The notes: generated by a model not told the origin, from the letters alone. Counted from the stretch's first letter, positions 49,628 through 60,650 are shown. The stretch is DNA of 64,000 bases from Agapetus fuscipes (GCA_951799405.1 OX637361.1:4301156-4365155); one strand, 5' to 3'. A program made the numbers and translations.

Positions 49628-49840
49628 GCGCATTTATTTCATCTCCTCAACATTCATCGCTCTTGTTTTACATGTTCTTCTCTCTTTCTCACTCTGTAGG
49701 TGCCCATCATTTGCAATCTCGCTTATTTTATCAATCTTTACCTTACCTTTGGCATATCCTTTGCACACTCTTTTTGGCAGTCGTTCATCGTCTATTTTTT
49801 GCCCAAACCATCTTATTGTACTTTTTTGTACTTTCATTTT
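49628..49840 (-). pseudogene. LINE C-terminal remnant (LN1-related)
   Basis: Minus strand: IRWFGQKIDDERLPKRV, KISEIANDGHLQSEKERR, RAMNVEEMK then stop. The order matches LN1 (MNEERLTKKV, ISEIANEWNIQS, TLEEMKE) but it is more diverged and ends early. Confidence 0.65.
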
Positions 49841-49844
49841 CTAT

Positions 49845-50340
49845 TTTCGTTTTTCTGCTTGAAACTCTCCAATTGAAAGTATTTATTTTTCCAAACTTAC
49901 AACTTATGATGTGATATGCACCTGCGTACTCGTATACTGTAGTTCACGTGATTCAATCTCGCCGCGTTATAGTTCAGTACCCGCTAGGTAAGTTACACAA
50001 GAAGATTTAATAACAAATTTATCGGAAGCTGCTTACTGCACGGTATTATAGGTGCCAGGGTATGAGCGTGGTACAACCGACAGACGCGACATTGTACGAT
50101 CATCGGCCGATACCGTATTTTTCGTTTCCATCGTTCAATATACAGGAAATAAAAGCAATTTTGAATTATCATACAATATACTTTTAGGATATCAGTGAGG
50201 TTTTGTTATTATCTGTACCAGTAGTATGAGTTTTTTCGTAATACTCTATACTTAAAATATTATGAAAAAACTCGTAGTACGGGTACTGTTCGTTGCTTTT
50301 CCTTCAACCCTCAACGTGTATTGTCACACACATAAATCGC
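49845..50340. other. No gene seen
   Basis: Unique sequence. AGTATGAGTTTTTTCGTAATACTCTATACTT...TATGAAAAAACTCGTAGTAC near 50224-50281 is a short inverted repeat. Confidence 0.4.
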
Positions 50341-50344
50341 TCTT

Positions 50345-50455
50345 GTTCTACTTGTCGAACCTCCCAGCTTGTTAATAACTGTTTGAGGGTGCACAATGCA
50401 CATTAACGAGTTCAACCTTTAAGCTTTTTGTTACCTTTTGTGTAAAATAAAATAA
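50345..50455 (+). mobile_element. CR1/Jockey-like LINE 3' end
   Basis: CGAACCTCCCAGCTTGTTAA, GTTTGAGGGTGCACAATGCAC and TAAAATAAAATAAAAATA tail, homologous to 39450-39560. Confidence 0.6.
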
Positions 50456-50712
50456 AAATACGCATTTTAGCGGAGAACGTCGTTTTCTAAAATAATTATT
50501 ATTCTATAGCTATTTTGTTCCGTGGCACAAACGTTATAATGCAAAAAAACTCATGTATTTACATATTTGTCAGATAATTTAAGCATCAGTAATAAGTATC
50601 AGGTATAAATATGAGATACAAGTAACGGGGAAGTATAAGATACATATTTGTATTTTGAACGATTAGGTACGCAAGAAAAAATTGAGGTCACATATTTTTC
50701 TTACGTGCCAAA

Positions 50713-51045
50713 TCAGTGCAGGCCCTACTTACAAACCAGTGTATGCTCAGTGGGTAGGTTCCGTACCGCGCTAGGTTATGGGTACCAGGAGCGCATACAA
50801 CATGTACTAGTATGCAACGTGTAAAGCACACTGTTTAGAACGCAAATACGTGTATCAGATACAAGGAGTATCGGTTAAATTCTGACGACAAATATTTTTC
50901 TTCAGTGTCAGATCAGTGCAGGCCCTACTTACAAACCAGTATATGCTCAGTGGGTTGGTTCAGTACCGCGCTAGGTTATGGGTACCAGGAGCGCATATAA
51001 GATGCACTTGTGTAGTGCAACGCGTGAAGCACGCTGACACGGTGT
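50713..51045. repeat. ~200-bp direct duplication with tRNA-like core
   Basis: CAGTGCAGGCCCTACTTAC at 50713 and 50911. Each copy continues GTATGCTCAGTGGGTAGGTT / ATATGCTCAGTGGGTTGGTT and TACCGCGCTAGGTTATGGG, ACCAGGAGCGCATA. TGCTCAGTGGGT looks like a box A, but box B is only GGGTACCAGG. It is possibly a SINE-like unit duplicated in tandem. Confidence 0.6.
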
Positions 51046-51049
51046 TTAG

Positions 51050-53505
51050 AACTAGAGTTGCCGAATTTCCATCACCGTCGTGTGCATCCGACAAGCCTGC
51101 CAACCCAACTTTGCCGAAATCGTGATAAATAATTTATGGCTGAAGGCTGCCGAAATTAGCAGCTCTTCGGGAACTAAACACGCCTACGTTTTAAGATCAC
51201 AACTTCTTTAAAATTGACGCAATCTACTCCAAGTTTGTATTCTACAGTTTATGGATTCTCAAACAGATGTGATGATAATTAAATCCGTCATACGTTAATC
51301 AATTTTATTCATTCTGTAACCGTATACGAAGTGTCTTAATGTAGATTTTTTAACCGATTGTTCGAATAAAAATCAATTTAGTTAGACATTACAACAAAAA
51401 AATACAGCAATCTAATCCAAACGTGGTAAAAGTCGTTGCTTGGCCCCAAGAAAAAAATAAAACATTACAATCAATACCAAATAAGAGTTTATTCAACAAA
51501 ATAAAACTTCATTTTGGGATTTGGAGGGACATATTCACAGGACGACAGGCATACGGATTCCCGCAAAAAAAAATGAACGGTAATCAGGGAAGCAGACGAA
51601 AAAATAAAGGCCCAGACTGAGACGAAGACATGAAGTGGAAATGGATATATGTAGCTCAGCATTTGCAGGTTGGGAATTGGAGAAGCGCATCGAAAGACAG
51701 GCGGAGTTGAATGAACAAATTAAAGGAGGCCAGTGCTCAAGCTGGGTTGCAGTGCAATTGAAGAACAAGAACATTAAAAATGATATTATCAAAATAATGC
51801 CGTTTTATGCATTTCTCGGAATAGATAGTACTATTGCGAATCAAGTGCACGTTTGTAATTTTTCACATGCAATTGTTATGTTGTGATCCGACTCAACAAA
51901 GAACTTTCTCGGTCTCTGCTCTTGCTGGCGCCATAACAAGAAGATAACACTGCAAATAGAAGGTAAAATAATTTATTACACCATTCCGTATTACACAGGT
52001 GAAAATGAGATACTACGAGGTGTTTAATAATCTATGATCTCACATTTTTACTCCTAAGAGAAGTAGCGTACACAGCTTGGATTCCGTGTGAGGCAACTGA
52101 TCATTTGGTAAGATCTTAAAATCTACAGGTACCTCTTAATGGAAACCTTGTATATTTTTCAATTCTTATTTACAAGTCAATCTGCAATGCCATAGTAAAA
52201 AAAACTTTGCATATCTTAATCACTAGCATTTACGGATGAGAGATTTTTTTTGGTTCTTTAAAATATATTGGAGCTCCGAAACTCAAATATGTACTTTGAA
52301 GGAAGAGATAACAAAACCCATTGTATTTACTGTCAATATATTCACTTAAGTTTTAATTTTGAAAATATACACCGATTATATTTCAACGTATTCATTAAGT
52401 TACTAAGAAATTGCTTCTGCAAAATGTCTCATTAACTCATCATATATTTTTGCCTTCCCCTTCATTGATCTCTAATAATGTTTCTATGAAGAACTCATCA
52501 TTATCCCAATTGACACAGCAAACTAAAGTAAGTTTGGCATATTTGGTCATCATAAAACATCTAAGTTTAAGAATATATATTTGTAATGCCTGCAAAAGCA
52601 AGGCATACAATTGCAACCCGAGCCAATCGAAATATCACTTGCCTAAATATACACATAAAACACTTCAATCGTCTTAAAAAAAGAAACAAAAAAAAAGGAA
52701 GCAACCCGATGAAAAACTGAGGTAACTGCAACGCGAGGCAATCAAAATATCATTTACCTGAGGAGGATTCTAGATCTTACATAAAATGCATCAAACGTTC
52801 ATATCAGAGATATCAAGATAGTATCAAGAACAATTGGGCAGCAAGACAGGTATAACGAGGCAAAATTTATGTCAGTTGCCTCAATCGGATTCAGGTCCCC
52901 ACATATTTTAGCACATCTGGGGAAAGGAAAAAGACGCGGCCACACTCGGCGCGGAGTTACGAGGAGCGGTAAAGATTATGTGCGAGGTTTGTATTGCCGC
53001 ATAACGCAGTGGGAGGTGCCGGTGGACCAAATCATAAAGAAGTAAACGACGACATTTCGGCAAGTGTCGCTACAAGCCACGCAACAGGGTAAAGGCAAAT
53101 GTGAACAAGCGTGGAAGGCTGTTGGCGAGGAAATAAAGTTGGGTGATTTATTCTTTGACTGAAAAACGGGTTGAAGTATCGTCACTTCATCTTGTATTCA
53201 TTTTCTTGTAACTGCTTATTTTTAAATACTTTTATGGCATAATTCATAAAATTTTCAAAAAAAGGATGACTTGAAAATATCGTGTATTTTTTGGACTTTT
53301 TTATGGTCATGTGGTACCTAAATCTTGTATTAATTACAAAATTCAAAAATTGTAGGTATCAAACTAATTGATTTACTTACATATATCATTGTTGTTGTCT
53401 ATTTTTCGATCGACTCTTTTAGAATAACGCTTTTTTACACAGAATGAATTCTGCAGGTTTGTTGATGATTTCAGATACAACCCCATACACTACTAGACCT
53501 TCCGA
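51050..53505. other. No gene seen
   Basis: Mostly unique AT-rich sequence. 52600-52770 has a short direct repeat (TGCAACCCGAGCCAATCGAAATATCA / TGCAACGCGAGGCAATCAAAATATCA). 52925-53130 is GC-richer without identity. The open frame at 51635-51886 (plus) is unrecognised. Confidence 0.4.
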
Positions 53506-53509
53506 TTCA

Positions 53510-53680
53510 TCACCGGATAGACGTTTTCAACATGTGTAGATAGAGTTCGGAGACCGCGCTTTCGCCATTGCAGGACCTAGAAGTGTGCGCCAAGGATGGA
53601 ATTGAGAGCTTCAAGAGGAGAATGAAGACCACTTCTTCACCGCCGCGTCAAGACTGAAAGCGCCCTTGCAGTAACAGTAG
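53510..53680 (+). pseudogene. CR1/L2-like LINE C-terminal remnant
   Basis: EFGDRAFAIAGPR, then a frameshift, then GIESFKRRMKTTSS. The sequence FGDRAFSVAGPRLWNSLP...FK-x-x-LKT is a widely shared C-terminal motif of CR1/L2/Rex-type non-LTR retrotransposons. The W-N-S-L-P step is broken here. Confidence 0.7.
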
Positions 53681-54370
53681 TCCGTAACGGCGCTCTAAAA
53701 ATCACCAACATCATTATAGACAAACCATTCAGAATTTGTTCTGTGCGAAAAGGGCGTAAGTGTGATCAAGGTGGAGAAAGTAACAATTGATCTATGCAAT
53801 CTATTTTTTTACACTGAGAAGAAAAACATTTTCTTTCATACATTTCTTTTACAATTATCTTATTGTAGTCCTTCCATAATTCTCCGTTCAATCCCGTTCT
53901 CTCTCATCTCCATTGTCCATCAATGCACTCCATTATTTCCTTCTTAAATTCAATTTCGATCACACAACATGAATCAAATCTCTGCTGCTCCACACTATAA
54001 TATGCAAGTTCATAGCGGGATACATATTACGGAGGATATGATTGAATTTCATCCTAGTTGGATTACAAATTTATCTTCAGTGTAAAATGAGAAGCTCGAC
54101 TCAAAGCTTTTAAGCCCTATTCATACGAGATCAGCACAAAGGAAAATGCAATGCAGTTTCATCAAGTAGACTTGCTCCGGCAAAATTACAGACACAATGT
54201 GTATCGCGGTACAAAACTGCATTGAATTATATGACCTACTTACATAATTTTAATATAAGCTACCTTTTCTTCTTTTTAGAAATTCAAAAATAAATTTTGT
54301 GGTCAAATTATCAAATGCAAAAAAGTTTAATTTATGGGCCTCAAAACATGTGTTCTACAAGATTCGTAAC
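53681..54370. other. No gene seen
   Basis: Unique sequence. TTTGTTCTGTGCG and GCAATGCAGTTTCATC carry no recognised feature. Confidence 0.4.
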
Positions 54371-54374
54371 TGTA

Positions 54375-54605
54375 ACTCTATCGCCATTTCGCTAGAGGCG
54401 GCCAGAGCCTCTGCAGAGCTGCCTCCATTTATTACTATCCTTACATACCTATTTCAATTCATTTATATCCATCACGTTTTTCATACATTTTCTTCATTAA
54501 CATTCACTTTGTATACCCCATTCTTTCATAATTTCCTCAATTTGATCACTCCATACCTCTCTCGGTCGTCCCTCTACAATAACAATTCGGATGTTCTGAA
54601 ACTAA
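54375..54605 (-). pseudogene. LN2 LINE C-terminus
   Basis: Minus strand: GRPREVWSDQIEEIMKEWG, then MDINELK and WRQLCRGSGR, then GATAGAGTTACAGTTACG. It has one in-frame stop near LK-stop-VCKD. Related to 63.7 and 44.3 kb. Confidence 0.7.
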
Positions 54606-54609
54606 AGGA

Positions 54610-56140
54610 GGAAATGGCTGCCCTATTTCTCTACAATTGTCACAAAAACGTTCTAAAAATGTCATTTAAATTTATCAATTATTGAAAGGTTGTTGCTAAT
54701 TATCTACAAGATGGAATTTTAGAGGAATTCAACGCATAGAAAAATACGTCATAATTATGTAGAAAGTGCCAGAAGGCGATGTTTGAGAGACAACATTGGG
54801 AAGATGAACCCAGTCGGAAACGTCCGAGACTGATTCCAAAAAATTGTCGATCGCAACGATTATGATAATCTTTGTAAAAAAACACAGTAGGTACCGTTCG
54901 TATTAACAAACGACAGCAGGTACAAAATAAGCAAATATCTATCGCTTGTAACGATGAATCATTAAAACAGACTCGTGCTTTACGTAGAGTTCTAGCATTT
55001 TTCAGTAATTTTGTTCATTAAGAAAATCTTGCACAACACAATGCATATTCTTACGTCACAACTTGCTTTGTGTAAATATTAATCCTCAGCTAAATCTTGC
55101 ACAGTTACCAACTTACTCAGACTACACTACGTATGTTTCTCTCAGGTGCAATACGTCAAGTATAAAACTAAAAGTTTAAACTCATCCACAGCGTTTTCCC
55201 AAAAATGTACACAAACTAAAACAGAGCCTCAGGTGAGTGAATTAGTTTCACGATGTTTGAGTTTAAACGTGATGTTTTAAAGTTGGAGTATAGAAGATTG
55301 TTAAGCGCAAGCAGGTGGGTACTTTGTTCTTGTATGTGGCCACAGGATCGCTAATCTTCAGTCACGGACCATGGATCTGGGGAAGTACAAGTTGAAGATA
55401 CGTTCGGGAGGGATCGTGTATATGTAGGTGCCCGTATAAGGTTCGGTGGTTATGATAGTTACATGTCCGTGACTTGACGCTATCCGACGAACAATCGCTA
55501 AGATTGAAGGTTTTTTGGTGTGGGAAACTCGATGCACAAAAACTCTTTCTCCATCTTTTGTGATCGACAATATTTCAGTTTAATATCCAGACCTTTTGCT
55601 AGTAATTTGTTGTAAAGTTGATTATTGTTTCTGTAAAAATTATGTCTATTTTTTTCCAAGTTCCTTGCAACCTAAGGAAAAAAATGGCTAGAGTTGTAAG
55701 GTCTTCTTCATTAGATTTGTTAAACCAAAAATCAGGTCTAAACGTATTCTTTGTATGAAAAAACTGATTTTAAACAGGACTGAAAATTAAAGCTTTTCTA
55801 TAAATCATGAGGTGCGAGTTTTTGTCATAAAAGACGTAAGGTTATCTAAAACAATTTTCAATTCAAAAACATTTTCATGTCAGTAATGTATTATTTTGGT
55901 ATGACCTTTGTTTTAAAAAAGGGAACAAATATGAGTTATCATTTTTGGCGTAGATTCTGACAGACAAAATATAAGCATTTATTGAAAGGCAAACGGTAAA
56001 CTTATACGGGACTACAATCCGTAGCAAACAATACCAAAACATTTTTTTGCCGTTTCCCTGGCAATCCTGCCGAATCACATTTTCTACCGCAATTTAAATT
56101 TGCCGAGATTTATTTCAGTATGTTCTGTAATATTGCTCAC
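54610..56140. other. No gene seen
   Basis: AT-rich unique sequence. ME-like words at 55190-55280. The open frame 55358-55570 (minus, 70 codons) is unrecognised. Confidence 0.4.
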
Positions 56141-56141
56141 A

Positions 56142-56190
56142 AAAAGGAGCTTGAGTTTGCTTAAACTTTAAGCAAACTCAAGCTCCTTTT
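56142..56190. repeat. Perfect 24-bp palindrome with 1-bp centre
   Basis: AAAAGGAGCTTGAGTTTGCT... (56142-56165), C, and its exact complement (56167-56190). No mismatch is seen. Confidence 0.9.
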
Positions 56191-56387
56191 GCTCCCTTTA
56201 AGCCTTAAAGCATGATTTTAAAAAATAAATAGAAATAGGTACACAACAATGGAAGCGGAAAGAATCCAAGACCCTAAAAAGACGCAGAAATCACTTTTGT
56301 GGGAAAAATTCTCTGCGGATCTTCTACAATATTGGTGATAAATCTGACGCGAGGATGTTTTGAGGTTAGGTGCGCCTGATATCTTGT

Positions 56388-56431
56388 ATCTTGCGAATTC
56401 ATAATCAGATATCTTGCGAATTCATAATCAG
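56388..56431 (+). repeat. 21-bp tandem duplication
   Basis: ATCTTGCGAATTCATAATCAG occurs at 56388-56408 and 56411-56431, separated by AT. Exact. Confidence 0.9.
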
Positions 56432-56552
56432 ATGTCGGCTGCAGGCGTGGTACAGACACGAGATTGTTCCTTGCAAAAGTAACGAGATGGCTGGAGGGAG
56501 ATTTACGGAGCGGCGCAGCCAAGGGATACCAGGACGCTTCTACCCTTACAGA

Positions 56553-57268
56553 CAGGCCCGAATTAAGACCATCGGGGGTCCTGGTGCGGTAAAAGTCAGG
56601 GGGTCCCCAACACTATTTCCCCCCTCCCTCTCTCGAGAAATGTTTACTTTACGAACCAAAACTGACGGCTTTTTTAGTTATTTTTTGGGAAACCTGTTCG
56701 AAAGGTCTATGACACTTCGCTCCTTAGTTCTTGTTTACCGTATACGCCATTGAGAAAATTTTACATGAGCAAAATTTGCATGTGTACTGGACCAATGTGT
56801 CTTATAAAAACAAGAAATTTATTTTAAAAATATTTAAAAGAACTCTCACATTATCGAGTTGTACGGTTTTTCTTAGCTCAGATTGTGTAGAATTTGATTC
56901 CTAAGACAACTGCATGAAAAAGTAATATTTGACAAGATTGGCGTATACGGTAAACAAGAACTGGGGGAGCGACTTGTTAGAGGACACTTCGTCTAGTATT
57001 AAAAAAAAAAAAAAACAGTTTTTTAATATTTTTGTATACAATTTCATACAAGTCGCCATGGGCGTATTTGGTCTTAGAGGCCTCCTAACTAACTTCTAAA
57101 AAGTCTTTGGGGGCCCGCCTGGTCGTGAGTGACCTAGAAAACTGGTTCCCAAAAGAAATTTATGCCGAAAAATCTTTTAGGTGTATTTTTCTGAATTGTT
57201 TCGGGGCCCCTCGAGCGCGGGGGCCCTGGTTCGGTCGCACCGCTCGAACCGCACTAAACTCGGACCTG
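56553..57268. mobile_element. hAT-type non-autonomous transposon, 716 bp with nested M4
   Basis: Terminal repeats CAGGCCCGAATTAAG (left) and CTAAACTCGGACCTG (right, complement CAGGTCCGAGTTTAG). A perfect 8-bp duplication CTTACAGA lies at 56545-56552 and 57269-57276. Eight-base duplications and CAG-type ends are diagnostic of hAT. It contains GGGGCCCC-rich subterminal sequence. No transposase is present. Confidence 0.88.
56718..56971. mobile_element. M4 MITE, 254 bp, inside the hAT-type element
   Basis: CGCTCCTTAGTTCTTGTTTAC and GAACTGGGGGAGCG ends, with ACTT duplicated at 56714-56717 and 56972-56975. Closely related to the 31.3 kb copy, with length differing by 1 bp. Confidence 0.9.
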
Positions 57269-57276
57269 CTTACAGA

Positions 57277-57584
57277 AGCAAAACGTGTACGTATGAAAAC
57301 ATACTGGAAATTCAGCTGGGTAGTAGAGTCAGATTACAATTTGGAGTCGATGGTAGCATGGTCAAATGGCGTCGGAATTAAAAATATTGAAAGAATTGTG
57401 ACGTCACATCCCTGGGTTGGAAATTATGAAGCATTCGAGATTTTTTTTTTGGGTAATAAGGAGCCTAGTCATCTAGACTGTGACGTCACTTCAAGTAGGT
57501 ACATTTGGAATATTTTGAGTCACAATGATTTTCAGCGTCTTGTATCCCCTCATTCCTCAATCTTGCGTACACCGCTGCTTATAC
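57277..57584. other. No gene seen
   Basis: Unique. A 172-codon open frame (57107-57625) runs from inside the hAT-type element into the D repeat and is not a gene. Confidence 0.5.
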
Positions 57585-57675
57585 CTCTTGCTTACACCTC
57601 TGCGGCATTACAACAAGTGTCATAGACCCCTAGAGTCTCTAGAATCTAGGGAGTCTCCCGCACAGGATTTTTTTA
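57585..57675 (+). mobile_element. D repeat (empty site)
   Basis: CTCTGCGGCATTACAACAAG, CATAGACCCCTAGAGTCTC, CCGCACAGGATTTTTTTAAAA. Nearly identical to 49246. Confidence 0.8.
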
Positions 57676-57895
57676 AAACAAAAAAAAGTTATTTTTCGTT
57701 GTTAAGTTGTTACAAACAAAGCATGACTACAAATCCTTTTCCAGAGTGATTGACAATGTCGGTAGGACCTGACACGGCACTCAAAAAAGAAGAATATTTC
57801 TCTCATTCCTCAAAATATACCCAAACTTGAGTAGCTTTTTCTTCGGCACATGTTCCAAAAACAATGAAAAATTGTGACGTGTGCTGGGTTCGTAT
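57676..57895. other. No gene seen
   Basis: Unique AT-rich sequence. Confidence 0.4.
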
Positions 57896-58295
57896 TGTTG
57901 TGTTTTTAGGGTTCAAAAGTCTTTAAATTAAGAAAACTAGTCTTCATTAATGGATATTTATTTTACACTTAGATTTATTTAACAATTTATTTTTATTTTT
58001 AACAATTCACATTAATGGTTAAGCACTTTACATTTACTTCACAGTTGGTCTTCAATGTCTTTCTTGTTCAGAAGCAGAGCGACGTATATTGACTGACTCT
58101 TGCGAGCCGCTTGCAGCCCTTTATACTCCTAAAGACAGTTGTTGCTAGAAACCAATTTTGCTAGAACCTTCCAGAACAAAAAGCTTCCAGTAGGTACATA
58201 ATTGTCTCTTTCGTAGGTACCTATAATAATTACTCCAACTCTCATCGGCTATTAATACACCTACCTACCTAAAATTTATAGTATTTGTTATTTAC
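57896..58295 (-). mobile_element. LTR-alpha copy e, 5' end truncated
   Basis: On this strand TGTTGTGTTTTTAGGGTTC (LTR 3' end) to TTTGTTATTTAC, where the TGTTATG start should follow but is lost. It contains the AGTCAGTCAATATACGTCGC initiator region and TATAAAGGG on the minus strand. Confidence 0.8.
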
Positions 58296-58569
58296 TGATG
58301 AAAATTTGTATTAGAAATCTAGCCCGTTGAGAAAAAAAACAATTTCAAAAAATTCCGAGTGCCTTAACAATGTTTTTTGGAATTTATTCAAAATCAAAAA
58401 AAAAAAAATTGTTAGGCCTTTTTATAAAAAACGAAAGCATCTTGAACATGACCTCATAATCATGAAATCCTCAACATTTTTTGAAGTCCCCTGTTCACAT
58501 TAATTTATTCAAACCTTTCCAATTTAGACTTGTAAAAAAAAAGACATCGGCATTATTATTTTGTTTACC
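58296..58569. other. No gene seen
   Basis: AT-rich unique sequence. Confidence 0.4.
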
Positions 58570-58830
58570 TAGTTGTAAAAAACAATATGGTATTGTAAAG
58601 GCAGCGGATTTTGGGCGCGGTAATCGCGAACTTTTATGTCCCGGCTCGCTCGCGGTTTTTTAGTGCCGAGTAAAAGAGGAATGCGCCCGCAAACTTGGAG
58701 ATGAACAGGCCCAATAAAGCACGAAGCCCGCCGGAGTTTGGCGAATAAATAAGGCCATCGGCGATTGTTGGGGGAGCGTGGAGACGAAGTTGGAACTGTA
58801 TGAGAGAACGCGCGACGCACGAATTTAAAA
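58570..58830. other. Single-copy GC-richer island
   Basis: GGCAGCGGATTTTGGGCGCGG, GGCTCGCTCGCGG, GGAATGCGCCCGC, CCCGCCGGAGTTTGGCG, GAACGCGCGACGCACG. No repeat homology and no exon-like frame with splice sites was found. It is a regulatory candidate by composition. Confidence 0.3.
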
Positions 58831-58899
58831 TTTCAGAAATTCAAGTAGGTACTGCCAATTCAGTTATTCCATCTTTGAGCGATTTTGTACTCTTTATTG

Positions 58900-59090
58900 T
58901 CACCCCTGTTTCAGGGAGAACGGCAAGAGTTGCAGGGCTTATGCCCATTTGAGAATTTCGTTTTTATATTGTAGGTCCACATGCGGCATGTGTGAGCGCG
59001 AAATTATGCGTGTCTGCTTGTGGGAATGCATTTAATATGAATCTCAAATGATACACGTCCTTGCAGCTTAGATTTAGATTTAGATTGCCA
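58900..59090 (+). mobile_element. Unit A, 5' end trimmed
   Basis: GTCACCCCTGTTTCAGGGAG to CAGCTTAGATTTAGATTTAGATT (GATTTA-type tail). Confidence 0.8.
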
Positions 59091-59358
59091 AGCTGCATCC
59101 GCAGCGGATTCACAGTAATAATTTCTTAAGTTTTTTTTTATCAATTATTATTTTAATTTATTTCAAACACGCAAATCTTGATCCGTTTGGCCATAGCCAA
59201 AAAGGATAATGTTGAAAATGATAGCGCTGCTACGCATGTACCCGTTACTATTTTTCGTTACAAGAACCTTTTATTTATACTTGTACCTGCTGACTTTTCA
59301 TGATTCTTAATCATCCCGAAGGTTCTTCCACATCCTTGTAATATTGTATTCTAATATA
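59091..59358. other. Short repeat shared with 8.7 kb, then unique
   Basis: CCAAGCTGCATCCGCAGCGG begins a ~55-bp match to 8702-8760. The rest is unique. Confidence 0.4.
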
Positions 59359-59520
59359 GTATCTGATATTCATACCTATTGCATGTATCCGATATGCTTA
59401 CCTAATTAATGTATCTGAGATTCAAACCTAATACACTTATCTTATACTCTAACCTATTACAGGTGTCTGATATTCTTAGTTATTAAATGTATCTGATATT
59501 CTTACCTATTAAATGTATCT

Positions 59521-59765
59521 ATAATCTATAATCTAAGTTGCAAGGATATATTCATTTAAAGCTCTCAGATGTATGCCCACAAACCAACAAGTGTAGTTCG
59601 CGCTTACAAATGCTGAATGTGTACTTACAAATAAAATCCAAACCACAAATGAACATAAGCCCCACAACTTTTGCCGACCTTCCCTGAAACAGGGGTGACA
59701 TTGGCAAAGTGAACCATTTTTTACAGTATGGGTGGTCAGCCTCATACCAACCTATAAGTCAAGGA
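59521..59765 (-). mobile_element. Unit A as 3' end of LN1 (young copy)
   Basis: Only a handful of differences from 28362-28612 over its full length. Confidence 0.88.
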
Positions 59766-59869
59766 ATATGAATAATAAATTACATTTAAATATAAAAAAG
59801 AACAAAACCTTACAAAGAAATCTATACAAAAAAGTCAAAAATTTCCTATGCAAAAAATGTAGCAAATGT

Positions 59870-59962
59870 ATACACCAACATTAGAAATCAACATTGCAGA
59901 TTAGCCGCCACTTCTTCCTGTCCTTGCATACTTCTTTCATTTCATCCAGAGTCATAACCTTT
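59870..59962 (-). pseudogene. LN1 LINE, last ~30 codons
   Basis: Minus strand: KVMTLDEMKEVCKDRKKWRL, ICNVDF then stop. It ends abruptly at GGTTATGACTC, where an 18-nt A run (sense strand) is fused. Confidence 0.8.
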
Positions 59963-60098
59963 TTTTTTTTTTTTTTGGCATAGCGTTTGATCACATGGAT
60001 TTTTGGAGACAATTGTTGGACAATTGTTGGAGAACTAACACACTTAAACCTTAATCGATGCATCTTCGTAAAGAAGATGCATCTTCGTAAGACCCACG
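59963..60098 (-). other. Non-LINE segment with poly(A) fused to LN1 5' side
   Basis: Read on the minus strand, ~115 bp of unrelated sequence (containing GATGCATCTTC twice and CCAACAATTGTCCAACAATTG) ends in CTATGCC plus about 18 A, directly followed by the truncated LN1. This order is what template switching from LN1 RNA onto the poly(A) end of another RNA would give. Confidence 0.55.
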
Positions 60099-60164
60099 AG
60101 TCCATATATTTATCTATTATATGTATCTGATATTCGTATCTATTACATGTATCTGATACTTAAA

Positions 60165-60225
60165 AAATAACTGATACATTTTCATCTTATATTTAAGCTC
60201 AGAATGCTCACTCTGTTGTCTTCTA
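60165..60225. other. No gene seen
   Basis: Short AT-rich unique stretch after the minisatellite. Confidence 0.4.
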
Positions 60226-60229
60226 TTTC

Positions 60230-60480
60230 CCCACGTTGAATCCGACCGCGGCCTAATGGCTTCCTTGCAGGGGCCCCCAAGGAGCGCGTGTGAAGGAATG
60301 AAATTACATATTTTTCAGGCCGACATATATACTCCGGTTTAATGGCGGTGTTAAATTTGAAAGTCGAATGTTTTATCTCGGCCTGAAACAGGCACTTAGC
60401 TCCACCCCACCATCCACCCCATTGTAGGTTCGACTCGGTATAAATCTTGCAAACGGAAAATCAAAGGGTGATCGTGTAAA
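60230..60480. other. Single-copy GC-richer island
   Basis: CCGACCGCGGCCTAATGG, GGGGCCCCCAAGGAGCGCG, CGGTTTAATGGCGGTG, AGGTTCGACTCGG. No repeats. It is a regulatory candidate by composition only. Confidence 0.3.
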
Positions 60481-60648
60481 TTATTCGGCCATCTTTTTAA
60501 ACATCTTTTTTTTAGATCAACAATTACTTCAAATACGTTTTGAGAAAAAGTTTAAGAAAAAATAAAATTTACTTTTTGTATGAAGAAAATAGGTAGAATA
60601 AAACAAAGGTGGATGAACATCCAGCCGAATTTTTACGGTATGAGTGGT
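60481..60648. other. No gene seen
   Basis: AT-rich joining sequence. Confidence 0.4.
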
Positions 60649-60650
60649 TT

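Larger units (their letters stand above)
59359..60160. repeat. 26-bp minisatellite split by an insertion
   Basis: GTATCTGATATTCTTACCTATTAAAT units start at 59359, 59385, 59411, 59437, 59463, 59489 and 59515, then stop at 59520. The same unit resumes at about 60100 (TTATCTATTATATGTATCTGATATTCG) for about two copies. The LN1 insertion lies between. Confidence 0.85.

Noticed and set aside
49540..49914. 124-codon plus-strand open frame rich in F and L
   Set aside because: It is antisense to the LINE C-terminal remnant at 49628-49840, which explains the open frame.
57107..57625. 172-codon open frame
   Set aside because: It starts inside the hAT-type element, crosses its target duplication and ends in the D repeat. 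There is no recognisable domain.
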